This document shows positions 1 to 16,956 of a stretch of DNA of 64,000 nt, in pieces. The stretch is from Lineus longissimus (lineage: Eukaryota; Nemertea; Pilidiophora; Heteronemertea; Lineidae): the NCBI RefSeq assembly GCF_910592395.1, contig NC_088320.1:930001-994000 (forward strand). Direction: 5' to 3'. Below the pieces are notes generated by a model. The model was given only the letters and a program-made list of their open reading frames with translations. It made no database searches and had not been told where the DNA came from. The position numbers were made by a program, and so were the translations under genes. Position 1 is the first letter of the stretch. Every line of letters starts with the position of its first letter.

Positions 1-228
1 TACACCTCGTGGTACAGCCAATCTGGAAGTCTTCGTGGTTGTGGCCATGTAGCTAATGAAACCAGGCCAACACTGCTTGTTGTTGATTCAGAACATAAGC
101 TAGCTATGACCATGTTGTATATTAGAGCCATTTGCAGTAACTAATCCACCAGGGGGCAGCACTGAAGAAATCAATGTCCAATGAGCAGATGACGTAACAA
201 AGGATCTGATTGGTTGGTTGTAACAAAG
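1..228. other. Non-coding flank downstream of pirin
   Basis: This stretch lies after the pirin stop codon and would hold its 3' UTR. I see no canonical minus-strand AATAAA in it and no other gene. Confidence 0.5.
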
Positions 229-3200
229 CTAGTGATAGGATGGATTCATGAGCAATAATGATTCGTTCTTCTGCTGCATTGCCAGCGCTGCCTCCGTCTG
301 TCGCAATCGATCCTCCTTCCCTGGTATTGAACCGAGACGACCCTCACGGTAATCGCTTATTGCCTGTAAGAATGGACCACAAGAAGATTAGTTTATACAC
401 AGGTCACAGGAGTAGTTAAACGTTATATGGCAGAGCTGAAGGATTGAGACGTTCCCGAGAAATGTTGAGTTGACTTCGGGAGAGTTGGTATGTTCCAACA
501 GATGATTTCAGGGCAAAGACTTAGAGCACAGCAATAACGCACACATTTAGCATATCATCCTTGAAAGAAATATTGGGCCAGAATATTGCTAGTTTTGTCT
601 CATTGTCATTAGGCAATACCTACCTCTTCTATCTCTTCCCATGTATTCATCACAAATGGTCCGTGTTTAGCGACGGGTTCTTTTATAGGTGTGCCGGCTG
701 CCACCAGGGCACGCAACTCTTTAGTATCCTCTGCTCTTATGTACAAATCGCGGCCTGCTTCACTCATCAGTCCGACCTGACCTGCATGGACTGGTTGCTT
801 ATCAAGGCCAAGAGAACCTGGAAAACAAGCGCAAACTGCTTGAAAATAGCCACAACGCAACAGACCCCAGCTCTAATAAAATTTGCATGTTTTCATTGAG
901 CCTCTTGGTCTTAAACCGCCGGCAGATATGGCCAACTATGAATGTTAGACCTGAGCCCTGGATAACTGAGCTCGGACGTGTCATACTCTCAGAGTCAGTA
1001 AGTACTTGAATCATGAATGTACAGGCCAATAGCTAGCGGCAACAAGGTGAAGTGCTTTGAGCAACTGAAACCAGTTGAATACTACGTCTCATTAACTGCT
1101 GGTCTCACTCACCAGCTCCTCTCCAGGCATAGACGAACCCGTTTAACCCATCGCTCACTGGTATCGACAAACTACCGCCGGGTTCAAGGTGAACATCGAG
1201 TAAGAAAATAGGGATTTTTGTATTAATTGTGGACTTTGTTCCTGTAATGAAATGATCAGCAGATGTGAATTGAGATGTCGTACTAATGAAAACACTCTCA
1301 AACAATCTGTAAAGAACAGTCAGGGTATGTCTGTGTAAGAACAACAGAACCATGAGTGTGACAACAAGGATGTTCAACCTCAGAATCAAACCAAGAAAGT
1401 GTGCGCCCATCCTGGACCCCAAGGCACAAATACATTTTCAAGGGTGCCTGGAGGGACATCTCAGGTTAGTTTCTTATTAACCATTGTGCTGAGAGCATGG
1501 TGATTTAGAACTATTTAGCCAGACAATATTCGAGAGTTGAGGGCTAGCAAAACCTACCTCTAAAGCTTCCTGCTATCACATGTATTTTGGCTTTATTCTC
1601 ATGAACGACTGGCGTATTTTCTGGAGGGACATCCTGATATGTGGGTGCTATCATTTTATCCTGTAACCAATGATAGAAGAGGAATGAATGTTTTGAAATT
1701 GAATTCCCCGAGAACTTACTCAATTTCATGACTGATTTTGACCTCTAGAGGTAGAAGCTCGGTCAGTTTACTTGGACTTACTTTTGCTGGTAGATTGACC
1801 CACAGTTGGAAACCCTCCGAGCATCCTCCGTGTTTCATCATGTCATCAGGAGGCATCTCCGAGTGGACGATACCACGACCAGCATTCATCCACTGCACCC
1901 AGCCGGATTCAAGAAGCCCTGCAAGTAGTTCAAGACAAGCTTCAGCTGACAAAAGTCAGGGGTGAACTTTCCCAGTTGCGAGCCGATAAGTTTGAAAGCA
2001 ATTTCCAACTACTGATCTCATTCATAGCGCCACCCTGAGAGACCTCAGGTCAATCTGGCAAAGACAGCACAGAGTACATCATCCCAGAGCATAATCCTGT
2101 CTGAGCCACTCAGAGTATCACTCCCACTCAGAGTATCACTCCCACTCACCCTTATTTCCTATCGAGTCCTGATGTTTCACCCCACCGTCGACAACATACG
2201 TCACGATAGCGAACCCCCGATGCGGGTGGTCTGGTGCCCCAACCGCCTCTCCTGGTTTGTATTCAACCGGCCCTGAAAATAGCCAGTTCCCCTTTTAGTG
2301 GAATCATACCTGTCACAGTTCGTGACTATAGTGATCAGCCACCTGTAACAATGGGCATCCCCCCCTAACAAAAAAGTCACTCCCGAGTCCCATGTTATTT
2401 CCCAAGGTACACAGTTCCATGCTGAATGATACATTACTCTCTCAAAGCCGTACTAACCCCCATATAACAGGCACATTTATCAAGTGCCTCATAGAGCCAT
2501 GACAACAGGGCTCGCCACCGATTGATAAATCACGTTGCGTGTATAGAAACCCAACTGGATACACTCAAGTTGAATAGCCTTCCATGTCTTTTATAACTCT
2601 CGAATGAGTGTGCATGGCGTGCAATGCACTTCACTGTATTTATCATCAATTCCACGAGGTGTACAGGTGTGTGATCTCAGAAGACCAGTTACCAGGGTTC
2701 CTGACAATCTAGCTCGGACAGCCTATCACATATCAATCACTTGATTGAGTCGAGAATGTGTGTGGAATATCACCAACTGCTAGTATGTCGGCGAGTATCA
2801 TGAGGACTGTTCTGTTGAACACGGCAGACAGTAAAATGAATTGAATTCAAGAATAAAATCAAAAGAAAATGATATGTAGGTTGATATAGTCACAGAGTAT
2901 CGCTTTATACTGTACAACTGTTCTGTCTCAAAAAGTGCTTTGCATTCACACTTCAGCCAAGTGTAGTAAACCCTTCAGTAGAAATCTAGGAGCACGCATA
3001 CTGCATTATGTTTGACTGTTCCAGGCCAACTGAAGGTAGCGAGTGAAACTGGCCAATCTCGAAACCACAACCTCTTGATCACAAGTCAGATGCACTTCTG
3101 CTGTGCGAATTGAAGTGGCTAATTGAAGAAAGAGAGTAGTTTATGTCTGAATTGGCACCCAACCATAGCAGCATGCTCCTCACACCAACAAGAAGAAAGG

Positions 3201-3349
3201 AAGACCATTGCCTCACCTAGATGATCCAGCATCAGGAATGGGTCCCACGTCGGAATGAGGGTTCCACCAATAACCTTCCTCACCAGGAAGCCACTGCCTT
3301 CCTTCCCTGCTGGCGGCGATGCGATCTTGATGATGGCCCGCTCGCCCAT
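229..3349 (-). CDS. PIR: Pirin, iron-binding cupin nuclear protein
   Basis: Pirin is a bicupin Fe-binding nuclear cofactor (NF-kB co-regulator; some homologues act as quercetinases). Seven exons join in phase: 3349-3217, 2272-2150, 1918-1782, 1660-1558, 1241-1113, 817-624 and 363-229. They give 317 aa (human 290). Diagnostic stretches are [24 protein letters not shown] and [14 protein letters not shown]. The four family iron ligands are present as H60, H62, H104 and E106. The start is the first ATG after an in-frame TAA in the same exon, just downstream of an apparent CTACAG acceptor, so a non-coding 5' exon is likely. The second exon is short and has no start codon of its own, but its phases match both neighbours. 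The C-terminus runs about 25 residues past the human end. Its upstream neighbour AGMO is on the opposite strand. Confidence 0.95.
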
Positions 3350-6300
3350 TCTCCCAATCTCACTGATCACGTTTTACAGCCCTGTAGTGAGAAAAGCGGG
3401 GAAAAGGTCAATCATGCTTCACATGCCAACAGCAGAAATTCCAGAGCCAAGTGATAGCTGACATTATTATCAACCTTCAATTTCAAATAGCTAACAATCA
3501 GAAGAGTACCTTTATGTCTCTTGATTGAGCACAGGTAGAGAGAGGACACAGGAGTCTGAACTTCCGCTAATTTCAGGGCTTCACTGAAAAACAAGATTCA
3601 CAGGTCTATCCCAAACGAATCTGCACATATAAATGAGGCAAGCTTATGTCACCAGGTATGTGTTATGCCTTGAATTCCCAGTTGCACTTTCCTTCGAGCA
3701 TTACCGCTTAAACTGCACTCCTTCATAAGTTATACGAAATCATGAAATAACAGGAGAAACAATATTCACGATCCAGGACATTCACAGCAACATTGTAACG
3801 CACCAGATGATGAGAACTTGGCATAGACGCAGCACCCTAACACACTGATATAACGACTCTTCCTAAGGCCCTATTGAGAACGATCGATCTGCGAGCCAAT
3901 TAGAAATGGTCTGTACATGAGAAAGTGAAGGCGTGAACCAGGTATTTGTGAGTCAGTATGCAGAGGCGGTACATGGTATCGTTATCATTCATTGATTATG
4001 TTGCGCATGTTAATAACGCTAAGAGCCAATGTCGTTTCTATGTCAGGAAAGTTATTGAAGTCTACATTAAAACTTGTGGTTGCCATAGAAATGACGATCA
4101 TATCTTTCTTTGCACACCCTAGGTCCCTGTTTCATTACACAGGGGAATAAGAAGGTTAATGGTTAAGTGAATTGCCCAAGACAATGAATAGAATATCACC
4201 ATGTCAGCTACTCACATCAGTCTATCTCAGTGAAAGAGATTTAAACACTCCCTGGCAACTGAACTGTGATTTTGAAAGTTATGAATGGCGAGGGCTCAAC
4301 TTGTGTGTGAAGAGGTCATTATGATGTAGAGAGAGAGTTGCCTCGCACCATACCTCGTACTTCTGATTATCAGACTGCATGAACACATCACGTGTAATGA
4401 GTCCAAGGGCGTGGCTGGACATGACTTTATAGTCTAAGCTTGCATCGTTTCATTACCAAGTGGTGAATCTCTCACCAGGAGCCAGTGATCGAGTGAACAC
4501 CTTTATCAGATTTTTATTGGTTTTATATGATTTCTTCATTCTTCTATCAATAGATTGCAGGTAGCAGAAGTCAACACATGGTTGAAGCGTCTCGATGATA
4601 ACCTTCTCAGCATCAGTGATACTGGTACACGAGCATATCTCTTGGTATTAGCCCAGTTTCCATGGCAACCCAGTGTTGACAAATTATGGTACTTTGAATG
4701 AATGTCAGCAAACTGGAGTGTAGATTCACTTTTTAGAGATCGCTAGACGGTCACTCCCGAAGTAGTATCGATGATGACACTTGTGACTATTGAGCACTCC
4801 AATCCAATAGATGTCACTACTGATTGCATTACTTGCTCAGCACCGGGCGCTGCAGGCAAAAAATGCCAGTCCGGAGTGAACCGGTTAATGTTTGCACCTG
4901 CCATCTTCTGCTCTTTTATTTACCCTTGGCATTTACCTATGATTAGCATTATCATATCCACTAGATCAGTGCAGTATCAACTGACCAAAAGAGTTATGGA
5001 ATAGTGATCTGTCCATGTCGATCGAATCCAGGTTGGCATTGATTGTGGGCGTGGCACAGACATATGCTCACGCCATCACGCAGCAGTCTAAGCACTTCAC
5101 AGTGACCTTAAGTTGCAGAGAGTGTAATAGGCCTAGTTCTCAGTTATAATGTGCAGCAATCATGTTCTGTTGAACTCTCAAGGGGCGTAGCTACTTTTTT
5201 GGTCTTGGGGGGAAATGACAGTTTTGGAAATGTTTCGGAAAAAAACACATTCCCGCTGGCTATGTCCATGAACTGGTGTCAATAAGTACAGACAAGAGGT
5301 GATATTGATCAATTGATATTTGAGTCATATGCATGATCACAATGATGTTTGTGTAAAAGTGTAAATCAATCGTCAATGACGTCATATGCTTGTATGACAC
5401 TTCAAAAAGATGCATGATTCCTGTATTGTATTGTAAGAAATGGGGATGGGGAAGATGAAGATAAAGAGAAGAGGACCAGTGGCTAGTGCTGGTGACATCA
5501 CTGCTCAATTCCTGGAACAGTGCAACACTGCAAGTGGAAGCTTAAATGATCTAAAATGTTATAAAAGCAAAGAATCTCCCAGATCCAATAAATCAAATGT
5601 CAGAATATCATTGGGATGGCAATATATGCAACATAAGTGCTATTATCAATATCATGATATGCAACAATGTAGACAGCTAATGCAATGTGCATACAAATGT
5701 CAAAACCGGTTCAAGTAAAAACACAATTTACGCCCTAAATATCGAGAAAATAACGGCGTACTTACATGCAATAATAACTTAACTGGTTTTTCTTTAAATC
5801 TACCGCAAAACTGAAACGGATTAGGCCCCGGAACCTCGTGAATGTGATCAGCAAAGCGTGTCAATAGGACCACTTGTCATTTGATTGATTTGTTATTTCT
5901 GATTGAGATCGCGAGTGAAACACACCGGAACATTTCTCGCGACCTTTACCGCCGCAATAGTCCAGGTAACCTCGACCCTGTCCGCCGCGCAGCGGAGGGT
6001 CGAGGAGGCCTCGTTGATTCACCCGAGGCGAGCTGAGCATATAGTGGATGGACTGTTAATACCGAGAGCGCTGGTATTCCTTGGATCGAGGTTACCCATC
6101 CTTGTCAGAAACAGGTGACCGGACACCGGAAGCTTACGCCCCCAAATCGAGTTTATGACGAGTGAGTTGCCGTCAAGTACCAGTCTTTGTAATGAGTGAA
6201 TGGAGGAGACTGGTGAAAGAGTCTACTGCTACAATGGTTTTTCGCCTGTGGGGATACTTTCGGCGTGCGCTGTTTTTCAATGATGAGCTCGGGAAGGGCG

Positions 6301-6888
6301 GTAAAATGTGTTTCGCAATCGTAGGCTACCCGGGTTTGAAGGAGAGGTTGACGACAGAGTAGGAAGAGCATCTGGGCCATCCTGCGTCTGCTACAACCTA
6401 AACTTCAGTGCAAACCCCGGCACCGACCTCAATAACGTGTGCGAGGGGAGTACACTCCGGATGCAGTGCCAGTGGGCTGTCCTCGTCCGGGGCCGGGTCT
6501 CGTCCTTTTGCCATAGAGGAAGGACGGTCAGGATGAATAAATGGACTGCATAGGAGTCCAGAAGGGAGGAGCATGTGACTACGGCAGTTTTAGATTTGAC
6601 CAAACTTAAGTCGTGACACTGATAATGTCATATTGTATTGTGTCTATGGAACGCCATCTCTTCACAAAGCAATCGCCAGTCAGTCGCAAAGTTAATTCTT
6701 GATAATTTCCCTAGCAAATTCCATGCGCACAGCCGTGACAGCTGATAAGGTAAACAAACACATGACGACTGGATGACATTTCGCCAATATCTTATCGATT
6801 TTGGTCGATAAAAGCTGGATTATTTCTTAAACCTGCCAGGATCAGTTGGCATTGGGTCTTTAGACGCCGAGCACAGTTACTGGTGAAC
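3350..6888. other. Intergenic region between pirin and AGMO
   Basis: This divergent intergenic region of about 3.5 kb holds no gene I recognise. Near 5175-5240 there is a short G-rich segment that looks like an old transposon fragment. From about 5900 to 6130 the DNA becomes GC- and CpG-rich and carries nested inverted repeats (listed separately). It may contain the AGMO promoter and 5' UTR. A 92-codon open frame at 5440-5718 has no recognisable features and is not called. Confidence 0.6.
5965..6096. repeat. Nested GC-rich inverted repeats
   Basis: An 11-base arm at 5965-5975 (GGTAACCTCGA) is exactly complementary to 6086-6096. Inside lie a 10-bp stem (5970-5979 with 5996-6005), extended by CCGC/GCGG, and two 6-bp stems (6008-6013 with 6024-6029; 6058-6063 with 6073-6078). 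The outer arm and the first inner stem share bases, so they are alternative folds. This could be a structured RNA, a 5' UTR element or the remains of a foldback transposon. Confidence 0.5.
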
Positions 6889-9800
6889 ATGTCATTGAAT
6901 GGAACGCTAGCTGGACGCGTAGGGGAGGCGGTACAAAATGCGAGTGGGGATTCTCTGTCACTAGTCTCAGTGTCTCTGAAGAGTTTCTTGGACAATCCGA
7001 TAATCAGACCACTTCGGTTGATTTTCTATTTCGTCACACCGAATGAGACGACATTTAAAGAGCAGCATGAGGTGCCTGATTATGTCACAGAGGTAGGGAC
7101 ACAACTTTTTGTAATTGCTTGTATAGTTTTGCTAGTTATTTAATTCTACCACCAGTACATAGTCAATAGTGGGATACATTGTTGTATAACCTCGTGCTGG
7201 TTTGTGAACCAGGAAGTGACAGGAAAGTGTTTATGAACTCTCATTTGTTTATAGGGATCTTGGTATTTCTCCATTTACATAGAACTGGTCATCTTACTGG
7301 GGTTTGACATGTAATCTAGTTTCCCACTTGCCCCCCTCGGGCATCCCAGTCCTCCCCAGAGGTCATGAGTATCGGTTCATTTTCAGGTCTTCCCTATGTT
7401 CACGTTGATGATTCTCTTGGAGCTTGTAATCTGCTTCATCAGGGGAAGACGGACACTTAGGATTAATGACAGTTTCAGTTCTGTCAGTGCTGGTTTGCTT
7501 TCATTGCTTCCACCGTAAGTTACCTCCAGGAGTTAACCATGTAGTTGAACCTCTTTATGGAGTTATCTCCACCAAGGGAACACTTTCTGATAAGGACACA
7601 GAGTCTAGTCCCAAATTTGACCACAGAAATCCCTATAAGGAGGAAATCCAAAATGTCCCTCCCCTGTCATCAGGAATGCGGTAAGGCCTACTTACTTACT
7701 TACTTACTTACTTACTCAACCGTTTCCCCTTAAAATTTCACCAGCCTTGAGCTGTAATTTATTCTTTTTGTTTCCTAATTCAGAGTACTGTTCAAGGGAG
7801 TAGAATTAACTGCATACATCTGGATCCATGAGAATTTCAACTATTTCCATCTTCCTTGGGACTCACCCTGGACATGGATCGTGGCGTTCCTGGGCGTGGA
7901 CATGGGGTACTACTGGGCTCATCGCATGGGACATGGTGAGTGTCAGTCCCGAAGTCAGCTTGATCATGTTGGCTGTATATAATTAAAATGATTATCCTTT
8001 GCCTCGTTCCATTCCATGACCATATGATTAAAATGATAGAGACAAATCTTTTGGCATTTTGTTAGACTTTGTGCTATTTTGTATGAACACTCCCTTAGTG
8101 AACACCACAATTGGTCCTAAATTGGCCATTTGTATTGAATTCAACCTCTGTATTTATGACACCCCTCCGTCAAGGACAACGTCTCAATGATCATCACACC
8201 ATTTCATGTCATACTCATTTGGCAAGTTCCTGGACTCGTCTGCTTTCAGAGGTGAATCTGTTATGGGCAGCGCATCAAACTCATCACAGTTCTGAGCACT
8301 ACAACCTAACAACGGCTCTTAGGCAGTCTGCTTCCCAAAAATATGTCTCTTCCGTAAGTATTGAAATCTTGTGAGAAATGCTGACGAAAATGAGGAGGTT
8401 CTTCAGAAGATTTGAATTCAATCTCTTTTGAAATGTCTTGATGATGAGGAATTTGAATTGCCTATTTATTTTCATTGTGAATCGTCCCCGTTTGAAAAGC
8501 TTACAAGCGGCAGTACCCATCCGGCTTCTTATCAAGGGCCAGTCTCCTCCCTTGCTCAGTTTCCAGTAAACTTATTGACACCCTTTGTTCTCTTTTCAGA
8601 TGTTTTATCTTCCAATGGCAATATTCGTTCCACCGTCCGCCTATCTGGTGCACTCCCAGTTTAATTTGACCTACCAGTTCTGGGTTCATACTGAGGTGAG
8701 ACTTTACCGTCATCTTTCCAATCGTACAACTTTTAATTACTATAAATCAGGAGAGTGTTGCCCACCTTGCAGATAATTACTTCTGAGCCACTCAGTTTTC
8801 TTTCCACTTGATTACAGTTCAGTGCTTAGAAGCCCCTCCTTAAATCCCTTGGTAGTCTCTCTGTAATGCCAAAATGTTGCTTTGGGTTCTCGCAAGGATT
8901 CTGTCATGAAAAAGTCAAATATGATGTGCTAAACTCTCCTTTCCAGGTGATAGACAAACTTGGGCCCCTGGAGTACATACTGAATACACCAAGTCATCAT
9001 CGAGTCCATCATGGTCGCAACAAATACTGCTTGGACAAAAATTATGCTGGGACGCTTATAATCTGGGACCGTTTATTTGGTAAGTTCAAGGCAAGGTTGC
9101 AGACTTTTGGTTGGTGGAATTGGTTTGCCTGTCAATTAAGTTTGTTTCTTCCCAGGTCAGTGCTGTTGGAGGGGGGTGTACAACTACTTGCGTAAGGGGA
9201 CCAACAGCACAACTTCTTGTTTTGAATTCTGCATAGCAACATTCTCAGTGATACTGTGGCTTAACTGCATGGTCCAACTTTACTTTTCATACCAAATGTC
9301 ACTTTAAGAGGCCTATGGGTCCTCCTCCTGCAGGCCTTAGGATACCCAACTGATCTCCACAATTGACAAAGTTATTTCATCTCCAGGTACTTTTCAAGAA
9401 GAGACCAAAGAGGAGGTCGTCTATGGCTTGGTTCATCCGCACCGAAACTGGGACGTTTTCTACACACAAGTCAGTCACTTTTTGTATATCTGGAAATGCT
9501 TCTGGCGCAGGAAAGGATGGAGAAATAAACTGAATACTCTCTTCATGGGACCAGGTTGGGCGCCAGGGAAGCCGAGGTTTGGATGCCATGAAGACATTCC
9601 AGAGGTACGATCAGTTGTGCAAGTACTCCTATTAGCTTTGGTGTACCAAATATATCAAACTCGATAGGGCACCCCTACTTATTGTCAGTTGATGCCCTGC
9701 AAGAACATTTCACAATACAATAAGCCTGAAGAAGAGTGTGTTTCAGAAGACTCTGCAATTGATATTAGGACAGCACACAGTGTATCACTGCAATTTCTAG

Positions 9801-11622
9801 GTATTCGAAAGTGTCATTCCTCTCACACTCACATGTTTTGCCATGTTTTCTTGGGGCGCACGATCTAACACCAATAGACACACCAAAGGAGAAGACTCTC
9901 AGCCAGACAAAAAAATTATGCATTTTCTGTTATTTTTTTTCAGATTGAACAGGCGGTGAAAATTTACAACAAAGATCTTCCAATCTGGTGCAATGTGTAT
10001 GTTGTGATTCACTTTGCCCTGGCTCTCCTAGCGTATATTGCACTGTTGACGATGAAAAAGGTACTGTGAGCCCAAGGGTTGCAAAACAACAGCACCTAAT
10101 TCCATGCCTCAGTAGTTTTAGTAATTCAGACTGTGGCATGGAAAATTGAAAGAATCTCCTTTTGTGGCATGATACATTTCATATTCGTTCTGTTCATTCT
10201 CTAGTTTCACTGCTGTAAGTCCATACCTGATTATCAACCAAGCCCCACTAGATATTATGCCCACGTTGATACGGCGCCATTCAACATGTTCAGTTGGGAC
10301 AGACAGTGGGTGACACCAAGTTGTCCGGTAGTCGGGACATCATGGCTTTTGTATGTGTCGAATTCATGGTATACTATAAGGCGGCCTTAGATCAGTGAAG
10401 ATAGAGTATGTTAGTCTCTCTAGTAAGTCTGTTATCATATTGAGATGTTGGATGTTGAGTGAGTGAAACAGACAGGCTCAGGTGCATGACACCCTGCCAT
10501 TTGAAACAGTGACTTCTGGTTTAGAAATTCTAATGTATGTTCATGGCAGGTGTCCACATGTCATGTTCTGTTATGAATAATTTCTCTTTTGAATGAATGT
10601 TGAGTGTTTTAACCCTCTGAATATCTAGTTGAGGAATTATAGTGCATGTCTGCCTGTTACACTGACCTCTACTATCATCATTAGTATAAGAGTCATCAAT
10701 GTATTGCATGATCTGTCCTCTCTGTGAATGACATTGTTTATGTTAGCTGTTGTAATAACTGTGTCATGGTTGGGACCATTACATGGAAGTAGCTACCTCA
10801 CAGCCAGCCACAGATTCATCCCATATCACTACGCAGCCATATTTGAAATAGACTATAAATAAATGGGTGAAAAAGACTCTGACTTGGGGCCACCCACGTT
10901 TAGAGTGGAACCTGTCTTCTTTGACTCCTGGGTTTACCTCTGTTAACCCCCCTGCCAGTGTATTAAAGGTCTAAGGGAGTGGATACTGTAAGAAGAGGGT
11001 AATTTATCACAGATCTAGAAATTAAGACCATAAAACCAGCGGGTGTGGGGGGGGTAGAAGAAACAGTTACGGTAGCATGTTGAGGTATCTTTCAGGTCAG
11101 TGTATGCATGATCTTTCTCGTCCGTTGTCGAGTTCTCTCTGCTTGTTATCTTTCAGCTTGTTGGTCCTGTTGTTCTGTTTGTGTCTGTCATGTATGTAGT
11201 CTTCACGCTCTCAGTGTTTGGGTGGCTCTATGAGCACAAGTAAGTGACTTTACAGCGCTTCTTGCATTGGTTTTCATAGATAATATTCTAGCATTTTGGC
11301 AGATTGTCAGATTGCAATGTCCAAGCTTTTTGACAGATTTCTAATGAAAGCATTTCTGTTTGTGACCGTGCTCCACCATTTGCCGAATAAGTCCCAGATG
11401 TGTTGATTCTGTTTCAGGCCCCACGCTCCGTACTTCGAACTCCTTCGCTGCCTGATTTATGTTGGAGCTGACATCTACCTCACCAGTAGCGGAGTTTACG
11501 ATGGTGCATCTGCGATGTTGATGTATCTTGCCCTAGGTCTGAGGTTCATTTTCCTTGCGTCGGGATCTATCTGGCTCATCCACTGTTACAGGGACTTAAC
11601 AGCCAAAAAGAAGGAAGCTTAG
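6889..11622 (+). CDS. AGMO: Alkylglycerol monooxygenase
   Basis: AGMO is a tetrahydrobiopterin-dependent ER membrane di-iron enzyme that cleaves the ether bond of alkylglycerols. Ten exons join in phase: 6889-7092, 7387-7514, 7784-7935, 8250-8353, 8600-8695, 8947-9079, 9387-9604, 9944-10060, 11157-11239 and 11418-11622. They give 479 aa (human 445). The fatty-acid-hydroxylase histidine boxes are intact: HRMGH (157-161), HQTHH (170-174) and HRVHH (246-250). The motifs [27 protein letters not shown] and [13 protein letters not shown] are nearly identical to the vertebrate enzyme. Hydrophobic helices flank the catalytic core and follow in exons 8-10. The start is the first ATG of exon 1. Introns 2 and 3 contain decayed transposon sequence. 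The protein ends in a lysine-rich tail (KKKEA). Confidence 0.96.
7536..7660. mobile_element. Decayed MITE of the CAGTAGAACCTC family
   Basis: In AGMO intron 2, segments such as TTGAACCTCTTTATGG, TCTGATAAGGACAC and CCCAAATTTGACC match, with decay, the internal order of the intact copy at 35468-35645. Neither terminus is intact. Confidence 0.45.
7689..7717. repeat. (TTAC)n microsatellite
   Basis: About seven perfect CTTA/TTAC units lie in AGMO intron 2, right after the decayed MITE copy. Confidence 0.9.
8093..8195. mobile_element. Decayed MITE of the CAGTAGAACCTC family
   Basis: In AGMO intron 3, the blocks TTGGTCCTAAATTGGCCATT, TTCAACCTCTGTATTTATGA and GTCAAGGACAACGTCTC follow the internal order of the intact element at 35468-35645. 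The ends have decayed. Confidence 0.4.
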
Positions 11623-13871
11623 TCACGCTCTTGATTGGAGGACATTGATTGGTCAGCCTTAAAGGGACCATTAGAGAACTGGCACTAGCTGCGCAGGTTA
11701 AACCACCAAGCAAAATACTACAAATAGGTGTCACAATCATCTCTGTATGACGTTGTTTACAGATTGCACCAAAATTGTAAATTGATGTCATGTTCTTAAT
11801 TTGTTGATAAAATTGAACTTTGTTTTGCCGATATTCGGCAGTTATGATGTGTTACATGCAGTATCTACATGCTGTTATCAAATGGGACACGAGATCATGT
11901 GACTTGCACTAAAAGTGGAAGTCATTGTGTCATGATCATGATAAGAAATGTGAGTCATTAACTGATCCTCGAGGATAACAGTCCTGACTCAAGAGGTCTC
12001 TGTAATCAGTGTATCCTTTGTATACAAAGTCACCCAGTCATAAGTGCATTGTGAAGGTCACTTGCTCACTGTGTATGATATATTATTCCAGTAAACTCCA
12101 GGCCTCTGTACCTGCAGCTGTAACTGCAGGCCAATTATGTAAGTGAAATATTGAGTTAAACTGATGTACTAATTCAAATATAACACCATGACAAATCATA
12201 TTTCGGTTGATAGGATCACAAAGACAGTTATTCTAGGCTTCATTGTGTATTACTAGTCATGTATTTTTTCAGAGGTATATGGTAAGAAATCATATCTATA
12301 TATCAGGATGGTGCACTTTTAAATATCAGGAAATTTTAATTGAACGCATAGTACCAACTTGCTACCATTCTGATCTATGTCATGCATGTTTTTCTTAACA
12401 TTTTTCTGAACACTTTTGTAATGAATTATGTGGTAACTTACTTTACATTACAAAGTATTTTCGCTTTCATGAGAACCAACGAATTGTTAAGGGTTTTTTT
12501 CAGGTGTTGTTTGGACCAGTTCTTTGACATTCCTACTGCATAAAATTGCTCTTCCTGTTTACTGAAGACTCCAGTCGTGTTTCTTAAAATGGTACAACTA
12601 TTTTTAGATTTGACTATGTCTAGTTATTGGAACAGGATATGTAAAATAGGACAGAGAAAAGTTTGCTTTTTTGTTCACTTGTGATCGAGCAAATTGTGAC
12701 ATTCCCATATCTATTGGTGCAAAGCTTTATAACGTGTTGAAATTTCATTGCTCCCCTGATAGAGGCAAATTGGGGTATTTTAGAAATAGTGTAGAATAAC
12801 ACTCAGATACAAATGGTGCAGAAATTATTTTCATATAGCTGTAGGAACAGATGTACATGCACTTCAGACATCAATAAATTGTGATATTAGAAAGATAATT
12901 TTGGCTCTACTTTTGTGTTTAAGCCAACGTTGGAAGCACAACCTACTGCTGTGGGTTGTAGACAACCTCCTTTACTCCACCCACACTTTGCCACCACGAT
13001 ATGATGAGTAGTGGGTACACGACCAGAGACTCGAATGCCCGAGTTGTCTTGAGATCCCCGGTACCTTCTGCAATGTGATCAGCGCAGGGCCACATAATGC
13101 TCTGGTTGGCAACTCACGAATGGTCATTCACCAGGTCAAGTGACCACAGTCTCTCCAGATGGATCCAACTCTTGTAGAATGTCCTTGTTCAGATCAGAGA
13201 TGCCAAAGAGAGATTCATTCAAAGGGCTTCTGAACGCATATTTTCTGATTCAGCAGGTGCCGTATTGTATCAGACAACTTTCAGGAGAGGCAGTGCCCAG
13301 AGTGTAGTCCAACCAAGGAATGGGGCCTGTTAGAAGTTGAGGCTCTCGTCCTGATATCATGTTTCACAGGTTAACCCAAGATGGCTACAGATACGTACAG
13401 ACGCCTGTGTAATCAGGAATGGCTATGCCAATCGTCAGAATAATTAATCGATCTCAAAGTTTTTGCCAGCCGATGGCAAAATTGATAACACAATGGACAA
13501 AGATGGAATGTCCGCAGATTGTTTTTATTTTCACAAAAATCAGATCTCGTCTGCATCACTATTCCATAAGGTATAAATAATATCTAGCAAAAACAGTGGT
13601 AAATGATAAAATCTTGGTGGAAGTCGCAGCACAAGCTTTGGACGGAATAATACAAAGTGCAAAACATCTTCAAAATATCATTGCCACCACAACCACAAGA
13701 CAAGATAGTGTCTGGCGGAAGTGGTATAATGCAAAGGCATTCACTGCACATCCAGCATCTGTCTCGATGGGCAATGACACAAGTTTCTCCAATGGAATAT
13801 TGCATTAAATAACACTTGAGTTCAACTAACAATCTAAGGCATTGTCCAATGGCCAATGACAAATAAAACTC
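11623..13871. other. Convergent 3' ends of AGMO and RNF32
   Basis: AGMO (+) and RNF32 (-) converge here. An AATAAA at 12873-12878 is a good AGMO poly(A) signal, implying a 3' UTR of about 1.25 kb. A minus-strand AATAAA (rc of 13524-13529) would serve RNF32 about 350 bases after its stop. The 13000-13400 stretch is GC-richer and protein-like in places, but every frame is broken. I see no gene in it. Confidence 0.6.

Positions 13872-16956
<3,085 letters not shown>

Noticed and set aside
5440-5718. 92-codon plus-strand open frame between pirin and AGMO
   Set aside because: Low-complexity composition, no recognisable domain, and no exon-like signals tying it to a neighbour.
12960-13420. GC-richer, protein-like stretch between AGMO and RNF32
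   Set aside because: All frames are interrupted on both strands; at most an unidentifiable old pseudogene or repeat.
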